Of a stretch of 64,000 nucleotides of DNA, positions 18,111 through 27,000 are shown piece after piece; position 1 is the first letter of the stretch; each line of letters opens with the position of its first letter. Position numbers and translations under genes: made by a program. Origin of the DNA: JBCCCJ01 sp039029315 (GTDB taxonomy: Bacteria; Bacteroidota; Bacteroidia; J057); contig JBCCGK010000016.1 in the NCBI GenBank assembly GCA_039029315.1, forward strand, positions 62,001 through 126,000, written 5' to 3'. The notes under the pieces were generated by a model that was not told where the DNA came from, ran no database searches, and saw only the letters and a program-made list of their open reading frames with translations.

Positions 18111-18800
18111 TTAGTTGTCAAATTCTCCTTCTCCTACTTTGACCCCAAATGGCTTACAATAGTACAACACATGGCTGTACTTGGTCAGGGACACGCCTCC
18201 TGTAATGGTATAGGAATGTGCTCCACTAAAGACTGTGACTTCGCCAATTTCCAACGCCCCGGAATTGGTACTGGGATTGTTGGTGAGATAAATGTACAAT
18301 CCGGGGAGGGAAGAACTGGCCAAATAATCCTCTCCAAACTCAAGGACAAGGGTTCCGCCTCCTTCATCCCGCAATCCAAAGGCCCCTTCCAGAATATAAG
18401 AACTTGTGGCTTCCAGCGCTCCGGTACGCCCTTTCAGGCTTGCACTGGTGGCATCGGCATTCACAATAACGGGAAGTTCATCTCGTATTGTATCTCCTGT
18501 ATTCAGAATCGTAAACGCTCTCGCAGAAGCCTCTCCAATAGATTCTCCTATGGCCAATCCATCGGAACTCATCGTCATCACATCTGGATCAGAACTCGTC
18601 CAAGTGATAGGTTGTGATTCTTCCAGACCAATCTTGTTGAAATAGGTCGCTTCAAATCGATAGGCATCGCCTACTTTCAGGCTGTCAATGGGGTTGGTGA
18701 TTCGGACGGTTTCGTCTACGGTGTCGAGGAGAAAGTCATCTCCAATACATCCCAGCAAGCTCAAGAGAGCCAGCATAGGAACCAGATGTACCAGTTTCAT
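18111..18800 (-). CDS. Lipoprotein with Ig-like and DM13 domains
   Basis: A 229-aa lipoprotein; the lipobox LLGC puts the lipidated Cys at residue 18. Residues ~30-110 look like a bacterial Ig-like (Big) domain (ITWTSSDPDVMTMSSDGLA). Residues ~120-225 match the DM13 domain (LKGRTGALEATSSYILEG, GTLVLEFGEDY, SYTITGGVSLTKYSHVLYYC), a module thought to act in redox or electron-transfer chemistry through its conserved Cys; here C is in YYCKPFGV. First gene of the operon 18800-16693. Confidence 0.75.
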   Translation of the reverse strand: MKLVHLVPMLALLSLLGCIGDDFLLDTVDETVRITNPIDSLKVGDAYRFEATYFNKIGLEESQPITWTSSDPDVMTMSSDGLAIGESIGEASARAFTILNTGDTIRDELPVIVNADATSASLKGRTGALEATSSYILEGAFGLRDEGGGTLVLEFGEDYLASSSLPGLYIYLTNNPSTNSGALEIGEVTVFSGAHSYTITGGVSLTKYSHVLYYCKPFGVKVGEGEFDN

Positions 18801-19040
18801 ATCAAGCGGTTTTAAGATTTTGGCTGCAAGTAATTCGAATTCTGATAGAGGGATGGTCGCGTAGATTACTTTTTGAAGAAAAGGCGATTTTTTTTTGCAA
18901 AGGAGGAGGCTGTTGACAGGCTCTGATTCCCTTCCTACGATGGCCGGGCCTAGATGATAGATCCGCGTACCAAAAAATGGCCCAAAGGAATTCCTTCCCT
19001 TGGACCCATGTTTATCTAAACATCCGGTATCGCTAACTTT
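18801..19040. other. Intergenic region between operon start and MITE
   Basis: It probably contains the promoter for the minus-strand DM13 operon, but I cannot point to a full TTG/TAnnTTTG pair. No ORF, repeat or hairpin of note is visible. Confidence 0.3.
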
Positions 19041-19199
19041 GAGACTGTTTGAACATCTATCACTTATTTTTTGTATGCGTCTTTTTCCTCATCCTACAGC
19101 TGTTTTTGTTCTCATAGCACCACTATAAGAACAAAAAGGGCCTTGGATGAGAAAAAAATACACAATAAAAATTCTCAGGACAGATCTCCAAACAGTCTA
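19041..19199. mobile_element. Fold-back MITE, copy 1 (159 bp)
   Basis: It begins GAGACTGTTTGAACATCT and ends with the approximate inverted copy (AGATCTCCAAACAGTCTA), giving ~17-bp terminal inverted repeats with a few mismatches. A central hairpin of about 15 bp is formed by TTTTTGTTCTCATAG and its complement. Nearly the same sequence lies at 53167-53327. It has no coding capacity. The right end touches the stop codon of the 19200-21473 gene. The terminal GAGACTGTTTGAA resembles IS5-type ends found in Bacteroidota (inference). Confidence 0.75.
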
Positions 19200-21473
19200 T
19201 TAGGCAGTTTTTTGGGCAGGTTCTGGCTTTTCAGCCAGGAAGAGCCGACTCACTGCTGCAGTATTCATCGCCCATTGAAGGTCATAGACTTCATCGGCTT
19301 CGTCAGGGTTTTCAACTACGGTCAAGCCTTGAATGTCTGCCTTCATTTGCAGCAACTCTCCAATCTTTGGCTTGGCTTCCAGTTTCTCCAGATATGCATT
19401 CACAGTATCAACACTCATGTTCTGAATTCGCTGACCTCCAAAGCTGACTTCCAGCCATACAATCTCCCGTTCTTTCACTTTCAACACACCGAAAACCAAG
19501 CCTTTTGTCAGGGTTCTCTGAATTCTTATTTGGTGTTGAACGGCTGTTGGATCATAAGCCACGCCATCCTGGGAGATCTTCATTCTGAATTGACTATTCA
19601 TCCACCCTACGATGAGATTGGGAGACAAACTTCCATTGGTGTAGGCATTGCAGGTGAAGATCACCTGGCGTGCATCCCGTTTTGTCAGCATTGCCAAATC
19701 GATGTCGATGTACTCTGCCGTCCCAACTTTGCTCGGAATTCGCTGAATATCTCCACTGTGCTTACAAGCAGGAATGCTCAACTGGGCATAGGAACAAAAT
19801 TCCTCCCGATTGTCATAGGCAACTTTGCAACTTAGATCCATATCCAGATGTTGGGCCTCCAATCCCTCTCCCCATTGCAGAAACAGTCGGACAGTATCTC
19901 CTTCCACCTTGAAGATGGTTCCCATCAGGGCTCCTGGCAAATCCTGCAATTGTTCATTTCTATCCCCAATCGCAATTGGGATATTGAACAAATCTTGCTG
20001 AATGAACATGCGTTCATGTGGATTGTTGGCCTTGGCAAAATTCTCCTTGATCACATCCAGGCTCAATTCTTCTATCATAGATTGCATCCTTCGGAGGTCA
20101 TGAACGGTATACAATTTCAACATCTTATTGGCTGGAATCCGCTTTGTGGTTCCTCCCAATGGTTTGACAACACGCACTGTTTCCTTATCAAAATAGGTTT
20201 CTGCATACATATTGAGGGTAAAGATCAGGCGTGCTGGCACCTGTCCCATTACCTCTTTGAAGTGCTGGATTGTGAGATCTGGCCCAAACCACAACATTGT
20301 TGAGAAGAGGGATCGGGCAAATAATCCAGGCCTCTGCTTCAGCAAACGGAAGGTCTCTTTCTCATCCACTTTGAGTTTGTGCAGATTCAGTTGGCCCTGC
20401 CATACTTCATAGCGCTCGTTGTAAAAGCGGTCCAGCAGCTCTGCCAATTGTTCGAAGCCTTTTTTCTTGCTGTATTCTGCCAATCTCAACGCTCGAATCA
20501 CGCGTACCCACATACTTCGCTTCGGGTGCATGATCTCGCATTGCTTCGCGACAGGCATGGATAGTTGGTTCAGCCAGAGTGCATATTGTCTACATTCTGC
20601 CCTGCTGAATTTCAATTTTAGGTCTGACAATGCTTGAATCTTTGCTCCCTGCCTATTGTCGAGCACCCGATGTCTGTTTCTGGAGTTTTTTTCAATTCGC
20701 TTGGCAATCACTTTTGGCTCCACCAATTGCAAAAAACCTGTATGCTTGTACCAGAGGTAGCGCAGAATATCCTGTGGTGTCTTAAAGATTCTGCCAGCCA
20801 ATTCTGCCTTAGCTTGCGCTAAGAGGGTGTCAATGACTAGCATCTGGGTTTCTTTCATTCTCACCTCAGCCACAGTAGGAAGATCCAGATGTGTAAGCAA
20901 CATCTTCAGATTATCAACCTGAGTCGCATCCAAGGCAACTGGAGATGCCAACAGGGAAGCCAGAAATGTCTTCAAATCCTTTTTTGTCCAAAGCTCGAGG
21001 GTTGTTAGTTTGTTTCTTCCTGGCTCATAATCCAGCTCTCCTCTTTCAAATGGAGTTCCACAAAACGGACATCCATTGTAGCGATCCAGCGGGAAGCTTT
21101 GGTCCGGGATGATGTGGCCACAAGTCAATCTGGTTCCGTTGTTGGTCTGAAACACATTCGCCAGCAAGGTCATAAAATGATCCACTACAGACTCACCAGT
21201 AGGAATATTCCATTTCTTGGTCAGGGGTGTCCAGTTTTTGTTGACACCTGTCACGTCTTTCAGTACCTCAAACAATTCCAGTTTGGCAATAGGACTGACG
21301 CCATTGATTCTGTGCAACAGCTCTTCTGAAAAATTGTATCCAAGCTTGATGCAATTGGCGACCAGAATGCTGGTTGTTTCAGAGATTTCCTTATGTCCGT
21401 GCGTTAGCAAGTCCTCATCCATGATGACGATGGCATTTTGTCGGATCGCAAGGCGCAATAGATCTTTGTTCAT
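19200..21473 (-). CDS. RING-like zinc-finger and TerD-like domain protein (MXAN_6230/SCO0854-type)
   Basis: A 757-aa cytoplasmic protein. Residues ~115-142 form a RING-like zinc site: LTCGHIIP (C118, H120), then GCPFCGTPF (C135, C138). A long helical region follows (~150-510), including the RPGLFARSL ... ARLIFTLNMYAE and GGTTKRIPANKML segments. Residues ~515-680 read like a TerD-type beta-sandwich: HLDMDLSCKVAYD, KHSGDIQ, EYIDIDLAML, ARQVIFTCNAYTNG, NLIVGWMNSQF. This matches my memory of the MXAN_6230/SCO0854 RING-domain family, which comparative work links to TerD stress and MoxR-vWA conflict modules; the assignment is from pattern, not a search. No partner ATPase, vWA or Ter gene is nearby. 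The stop codon abuts a MITE, so the original C-terminus may have been longer. Confidence 0.7.
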   Translation of the reverse strand: MNKDLLRLAIRQNAIVIMDEDLLTHGHKEISETTSILVANCIKLGYNFSEELLHRINGVSPIAKLELFEVLKDVTGVNKNWTPLTKKWNIPTGESVVDHFMTLLANVFQTNNGTRLTCGHIIPDQSFPLDRYNGCPFCGTPFERGELDYEPGRNKLTTLELWTKKDLKTFLASLLASPVALDATQVDNLKMLLTHLDLPTVAEVRMKETQMLVIDTLLAQAKAELAGRIFKTPQDILRYLWYKHTGFLQLVEPKVIAKRIEKNSRNRHRVLDNRQGAKIQALSDLKLKFSRAECRQYALWLNQLSMPVAKQCEIMHPKRSMWVRVIRALRLAEYSKKKGFEQLAELLDRFYNERYEVWQGQLNLHKLKVDEKETFRLLKQRPGLFARSLFSTMLWFGPDLTIQHFKEVMGQVPARLIFTLNMYAETYFDKETVRVVKPLGGTTKRIPANKMLKLYTVHDLRRMQSMIEELSLDVIKENFAKANNPHERMFIQQDLFNIPIAIGDRNEQLQDLPGALMGTIFKVEGDTVRLFLQWGEGLEAQHLDMDLSCKVAYDNREEFCSYAQLSIPACKHSGDIQRIPSKVGTAEYIDIDLAMLTKRDARQVIFTCNAYTNGSLSPNLIVGWMNSQFRMKISQDGVAYDPTAVQHQIRIQRTLTKGLVFGVLKVKEREIVWLEVSFGGQRIQNMSVDTVNAYLEKLEAKPKIGELLQMKADIQGLTVVENPDEADEVYDLQWAMNTAAVSRLFLAEKPEPAQKTA

Positions 21474-21606
21474 GATTGTGCTGCTTATTTTGGTTCTGTG
21501 ATCAAAAAAACAATCAGATAATGGTGATTCTGTATCATATCCCCAATATGGTGGGCATTACCCGGAAGTAAGAATCAATTGACCTGAAAGAGATCAGTGA
21601 TTGAGG

Positions 21607-21678
21607 GGCCGGCAATGTATGAACTCGTTGTTTGGCTTCGGGCCGTAGCCCAAATCGAAGTAAGTTCATATTGGCCGG
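21607..21678 (-). other. Large imperfect hairpin just 3' of the tRNA-like locus
   Basis: The outer arms (21607-21625 and 21663-21678) pair imperfectly. An inner stem-loop, GGGC-CGTA-GCCC flanked by CTTCG/CGAAG with an AAAT bulge, lies at 21636-21660. It starts five bases past the tRNA-like 3' end on the minus strand and may end that transcript or be part of the same RNA. No T-run follows. The remainder of 21474-21684 has no gene. Confidence 0.45.
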
Positions 21679-21683
21679 TTGTG

Positions 21684-21906
21684 GGGGGCAGGTGGGATTC
21701 GAACCCACGACCCGGGCGTTATCATCGCTGAAGTATAGCTTTATTGACCCTGCATACAGGTAATACTCAAACAGGATTGGACTCGAACCAAACCCTTTCG
21801 GGTTACCAGAAGGAGTATGCCTGAATTGACCTGGAAATTTTCCCTCAACGAAGGGCTTATCGGATAATCTAAAGCCAACCTGCTCTACCAACTGAGCTAC
21901 TGCCCC
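21684..21906 (-). tRNA. tRNA-like gene interrupted by ~150 nt, or composite tRNA relic (GAT anticodon-like 3' half)
   Basis: Read on the minus strand, the 5' end is a perfect tRNA half: acceptor GGGGCAG, TA, and D-arm GCTC-AGTTGGTA-GAGC. The 3' end is a perfect matching half: variable GGGTC, T-arm GTGGG-TTCGAAT-CCCAC and acceptor CTGCCCC, which pairs with the 5' end over all 7 bp. Between them are about 150 extra bases. Just before the variable loop is ATGATAA, an anticodon-loop pattern with U33 and GAT (Ile). The insert holds a second loop of this type (CTGGTAA, GGT, Thr-like) followed by a second T-arm (TTGG-TTCGAGT-CCAA), plus an AACCC-GAAA-GGGTT hairpin. The insert segment 21833-21774 and the 3' half 21754-21688 look like diverged duplicates. 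I see no group I core motifs, and the insert is short for one. The same bases give a false 124-codon ORF. Confidence 0.5.
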
Positions 21907-22175
21907 CAAATAATCGACAGGTAATGGAATCAGTATTCTTAGTGACAGATAGAAGTAACTGATTCTTGACCTATCATTTTGTGTGTATGAATGTATCAGA
22001 AAGAACGTTTTCTTCTCGATGAATCAAAGGTAGGAGGGCAGTGCGCAGTCTTTTTGCGCAGTCGAGAAAAAATTTATTTTTTTCATACTTCTAGGATAGA
22101 AGAACGAATCTTTGCCCCTTGAAGATCCACAGAATGGTCAACAATAAGCTTTGTATACTCCTCACAGATAATCTC
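21907..22175. other. Intergenic region upstream of tRNA-like locus
   Basis: This 269-bp gap lies between the tRNA-like locus and the methyltransferase stop codon. It holds a short direct repeat of GCGCAGTC around 22050-22064 and an AT-rich stretch; I see no gene and no clear terminator. Confidence 0.3.
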
Positions 22176-23828
22176 TCAGGCTTTCGATCCTGCTTTTAGT
22201 AGATTAATGCTGACGGTCGCCAGTTCAGAATTGGGGAATTTGCTGAAGTGTTTGTCAACAGGAAACAAAGCTGCGCTCTTTGCGGCTTCATGGAATACCT
22301 CGATTTCGACGATGTATTGATCTGAAAAACCATGAGTCGCGTCGTAAGCGGTCGAGGCAGTTTTTCCCAGATTCTGAGCTGTGATGGATGGGGAAATGGT
22401 ATGCAATTCGATGACCAGCAGGCCGAATTTTTCCAGATAGGGCTTCCATTTGTCAAAATGCTCCTTCAGGCTTTGCTGGACATCCATATTGGAGAGTCGC
22501 TTGCCGCGAAAAGCAAATGCGCCAGTGGAAAGACCACGGTTATCAGGTGTACTTATTTGTGGCGGATTCCAGATTCGATTGTGGTCGAGAAAGGTTCTGA
22601 CATTCAGAAGATCTCCCAGTTGAATCCCATATGTTTCTTCCAGATCCTTGGCCAACAAATCTGGCCTGCCAATATCTCCCCACAACAATTTCGCCCAAAT
22701 CTCAGCCTGGACGATATTCGCTCGAGTCGCCTTCAATGCCACAGCATTGTAATCCGCTCCAACCAGAAACAGGGGATGCTCTTCCAGCATTTCTCCTCTT
22801 TTGGTTCGACGGGCTATCACATCATACAGGTGGATCAAAAAGGAACCATTGCCACATCCCATGTCCACGATCCCTTTCGGTTGAAGCTCAATCGGCTGGT
22901 TGAATACATCAATGATGATTTCATCGATTTTTTTGAAATAGGCGGCATGGGCTCCGCCGCTGCCCCACACATTCATGGCTCGGTCTACATGGATCTCCTG
23001 TGAGCCTGCGGGCAGATCCCAAAAGATGCCGGGATCTCCAAAGAGAAGTTCATCAATCTTTCGGAAGGTCGGGATGTAGGAAACCGTGACTCCATAGGCA
23101 CTGGCACGCTGCGCATAGAAGAGGCCTTTTTCACTAAAACGATAGGTCCCGTTCTTTTTGTCAAACCACCCCAGAAAAACAAATATGTCTAGCAAGCGTG
23201 CAAAACTCTCCCCATCGCTATGAAATTCTTCTGGTTGAAAGTAAGCCTGCATAAAATACTTATGAAACATGCCTCCCATCCCCAATGCAACCACTGTCGG
23301 CCCTACAAGCATTCCCTCAATATGCTTTAACACCTGAAGCTGAACTGCTTTGATCTGCTCATCCTCCGAGATCGCCACCCCATAATGATTCCTGTATTTT
23401 TGGTAGATACGTTCCAAGAGTAAAAAGGGCTCCATCTCAAATTTTCTTCGATGAAACTTCCCGGACAGGATCATGAGGTCGATGACATCCTGGTAGAGCG
23501 GGATCAGCTCAAAGGCAATCTCGCTTGTCTCAGAAAGACTGATGTGAATCTCATTCCCTTCTTTGATTTCATAGATCAGCCAGCCTTGTGCGGCGAGGGT
23601 TCGCAAAGCCACATTCATATAGCCTTCATTGGCATGGAAGGATTCACAAATGGCTTGGAGAGACGTTTGTTTTTCTGTCAATAGAAAATCAAGTATCCCT
23701 TTTTGATACAAAGCAAAGGCAGTAGGAGCAGTAACGATCCCGTCCAGGTGTCGGAATAAGTCAGCTCTGAGTTGTTTTTTTTCTAATCGCGTCACCTCTT
23801 CCTCAATGATTATTTTTCTATGAGCCAA
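22176..23828 (-). CDS. Class I SAM-dependent methyltransferase with winged-helix N-terminal regions (AprA-like)
   Basis: A 550-aa cytoplasmic enzyme. Two helical, winged-helix-like segments occupy the N-terminal half (~15-110 and ~165-245). The SAM-binding Rossmann motif I is GIVDMGCGNGSFLIHL at ~320, followed by the acidic-loop region VGADYNAVALKATRANI and the domain-IV-like DLLNVRTFLDHNR. The layout resembles stand-alone relatives of polyketide/NRPS-linked methyltransferases (AprA-type) that handle carbon or acyl substrates. No PKS/NRPS genes are nearby, so the substrate is unknown. It is probably monocistronic, with a 15-bp palindrome 26 bp upstream of the start. Confidence 0.7.
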   Translation of the reverse strand: MAHRKIIIEEEVTRLEKKQLRADLFRHLDGIVTAPTAFALYQKGILDFLLTEKQTSLQAICESFHANEGYMNVALRTLAAQGWLIYEIKEGNEIHISLSETSEIAFELIPLYQDVIDLMILSGKFHRRKFEMEPFLLLERIYQKYRNHYGVAISEDEQIKAVQLQVLKHIEGMLVGPTVVALGMGGMFHKYFMQAYFQPEEFHSDGESFARLLDIFVFLGWFDKKNGTYRFSEKGLFYAQRASAYGVTVSYIPTFRKIDELLFGDPGIFWDLPAGSQEIHVDRAMNVWGSGGAHAAYFKKIDEIIIDVFNQPIELQPKGIVDMGCGNGSFLIHLYDVIARRTKRGEMLEEHPLFLVGADYNAVALKATRANIVQAEIWAKLLWGDIGRPDLLAKDLEETYGIQLGDLLNVRTFLDHNRIWNPPQISTPDNRGLSTGAFAFRGKRLSNMDVQQSLKEHFDKWKPYLEKFGLLVIELHTISPSITAQNLGKTASTAYDATHGFSDQYIVEIEVFHEAAKSAALFPVDKHFSKFPNSELATVSINLLKAGSKA

Positions 23829-23853
23829 ATGTTAATGAAACAGTTCGCCTAAT

Positions 23854-23868
23854 CCAAATTCAATTTGG
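23854..23868 (-). promoter_or_regulatory. 15-bp palindrome upstream of methyltransferase
   Basis: CCAAATT-C-AATTTGG is a perfect palindrome with a single central base, too tight for an RNA hairpin, centred 33 bp before the methyltransferase start. It could be an operator. There is no direct evidence for a regulator. Confidence 0.3.
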
Positions 23869-24009
23869 GACCGGTTCATGTGTTTCATTCACTTCAAGAC
23901 ATATACTGCCCAGTTGGCAAGAAAGCTAATCCATCCAAACTCAATTGTTCCTAGTTCATCCATTCGCTCGACAAGTATTCTTGACTCGTGTTGAATTGCC
24001 ATCAACTGA

Positions 24010-27000
24010 TCATGCCGAAAATTTTCCGGAAACAGAATTCCGTCGCCACAGGATGATAAGAAGCAATCCTCCAAAAATCAAAGACAGGAGAATCCATCTC
24101 ATCCAGTCTCGGTTTTCTCTCAGGGGTTGGGTCATGCCAGTATGTACAAAGGCTGCCCAGTAGAAAGGATGGGGTTGAGGAGAAGTATTCAGGTATTCTA
24201 TCTTGGCCAGACGAAGGGCTTCATCCTTAGGAATTCCAGTCTTCAAAAGTGTGAGATATTGCTGCATGATGATGGAAGTGGCTGCATCGTCTGCCGACCA
24301 TAAGCTCATCGTAATGCCTGGACATCCAGCATACCGAAATGCTCGTGCCAAACTCATGATCCCCTCCCCTCTTTGCCATTCTCCAAGCCCGGTCTTGCAA
24401 GCACTGAGGATGGAGAGATCTGCTTTGAGTTGCAATTGGTAGATCTCATAAGCTTCCAGCAGCTCTGTTTCTTCTTCTCCGAACACCAGACCTCCATAGA
24501 GGGGATTTTGATCATTTGTATACGCATGTGTAGCAATATGGAGGATTCGATACAGATGTGCTTCCTCCATAAATCTGGCTTTTGTGGCTTCCTTCCCAAG
24601 CAAGGACTTTCCTTCCCAGATGTTGGATGACAATTCGATTTCCTCTGTATTATTTGCCAATGGACCAAAAGAATCCCGATTTGAGGCAAAGAAGGTCAAG
24701 GAGTCAGCTGAATTACTTTTGGTCTCTACAAATTGAAAATCAGGCGCAATGCCCAAATATGGGGAAGGTGCCGTTTGTCCATGCCAATTGGTTGTTTCCA
24801 AACTTGCATTGAATCCATACGAAATAGATGTTTCCTGTATCAGATAAGAAAGGAATTTGTAGTTTAGTTTGTTTGATTGTGGTGGCTCTGTCAGCAATAC
24901 TTCAAAGGGCAAGCGTGCAAGATTTCCATCAGGGATAATCCGTATATGTTTGATACCCTGCATCACCACCGGCTGGAGTAGATACTCATACCAATGATTT
25001 GCTGTCTCTCCAAATGTTTGGATAAGGTCTGATTTTTGGGATTGGTTTTCTGCTACCTCTCTGTCTTTCATCATGTCCAGAAACTGGTTCAATGTATTTC
25101 TTTCCTCCGTCCCCCAATCCTGTCTAGCTACAAGCAGATTATTTTTCCCCAAGCCAAACATATACAGGTGCTTTTCTCCAATAAAAAAATTGATCAGTTC
25201 AGCATCTTGTGCTAATGCTGTCTGGATGGATCGGATATCTGTCTGCGCCCTTTCATATTTTAGGCGGTAATATTTTGGATAGTTCTTTTCCAGTTGAAGA
25301 ACAAAGGCCCGATATCTTTCTGCCAACTGATTCCGTGTCCGCTCAAGGATTCGCAGTTTATTGCTATCAGAGAATTGTTTGAACTTCTCCTCATAGAGTT
25401 TTTTCTCATACACGACCTTTTCCATTTCCAACTGTTGTTCAAGCTGCATCAGGGAATCGGGAATTCCGGCAAAACTTAGTGCCTCGTCTTGAAGGAGCGA
25501 GGCTTGAAGCAGACGGGATTTGCTTTGATCTGCCAGGAGGAATGCCTGGTTGATGTAAGATTGGTCCCCAACTCGTTGATACTGATCATACAACAGTCGA
25601 ATGGCATGAGAATAAACAGCAAGCACATCTTTTTGGACTTCCTTCCTGCTGAATGGAGAAAGAAAGCGTTGTTCCATTGTATCCAATGCCTTGACCGCCA
25701 GCAAAGCAGGTCCCAGGGCATATTGAGACATAGTTCTCCCCTTTTCAGCAAGGGATTCAAGGGCTTTGGACTGACCTAACAACAACCTCCAGCTTAGATG
25801 AGCATGTTTCAAGCATTCTTCACCTGGATTATCATGAAGATTGGGGCTATGATACTCTGGAAAAATCGCCTGATACCCTTCCTGGCATAGCTTCAAGACC
25901 ATGCTATCCTGATCATCGTGTACATACAATTCAATCAGTTTGGCAAGATAAAAACTGATTCTTGCCTGGGCTTTTTCTCCGTAGAAGGTTCGAATCAGAG
26001 ACATTCCTTTTACTCCATATTTCAGGGCCTGCTCTCCCAAGCCTTGTACATGCATGGTATGTGCCAAATTGAGATAAATATCTCCGGCTTCTGTGTGAAC
26101 GGAATCCTCAATTTGTGTGAGAATGTTGACGGCTTTTTTCTGGACTTCCAATGCCAGGTCAGGGTGTTGGCTATGTTGATACACATTTCCCAAAGTACTC
26201 AGACTGGTGGCTGTTCGCAGATGCCGGGGGCCAAACACGCCTTGGGTTTCTTCATAGGCTTTTTTCAAATGAAAAATAGCCTGAGGCCAAACCCTTTCAT
26301 CCTGATAACTGATTCCGAGGTTGTAATGCGCGAGGGCGGCCTGCGCCATGGGATCAGGATGAACATTTCGAACCAAATCCAGGACTTTCTGGTACATCAA
26401 TCTAGCCTGACCCAGATCTGCCATTTTGTGGTAAGCTGCTCCTAAACTGATAAAAATATCGATGCCCTTCGCATGCTTTTCTCCTACAGATCCCTGGATA
26501 TATCCCAAGGCAAGTTCCAATTTATTGATAGCCTTCTGATATTTTCCCTGTTCAAGGAGAAATTGGCCAAGGCTGTGATAGGCAAAACCTAAATTGTAAG
26601 CAGAAGTTTCCTCCATCTGGACCAGGATGGCAATCCCAGATTCATATCGCTGGGCAGCAGAATCAAAATCACCTAGTCTGGCATAGGTGTTGGCCAGATT
26701 GATATAGGCATTGGAGAGTTGGGTCGAAGGGTCAGATTCGACTGCCTCCAGAATCTTCAAGGATATCAGGAAATGCTCCCTGGCTTTTTGGACAGATCCA
26801 AGATATATGGCATTGACTGCCCAGATGGTATGAATTTCTGCAATGGAATGATGCTCTTTGCCAAGTTTGGTTCGACAGATGACTTCAACCGGTCTGAGTA
26901 GTTCTGATGATTCCTGCCATTTTCGTTCTAATCGCAAAATATTCGCAATCTGGTTCTGGCAACTGCAGTAGGCGTCCCAGTATTCTGCGCCTTCAAACAG

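Noticed and set aside
21684..21906. Group I intron in the tRNA-like locus
   Set aside because: No P/Q/R/S core elements were seen and the insert is shorter than known tRNA group I introns; kept only as a test in the findings.
21535..21909. 124-codon minus-strand ORF (begins MGAVAQLVEQ and contains VVGSNPTCP)
   Set aside because: It reads through the tRNA-like locus; this peptide pattern is a well-known artefact of translated tRNA genes.
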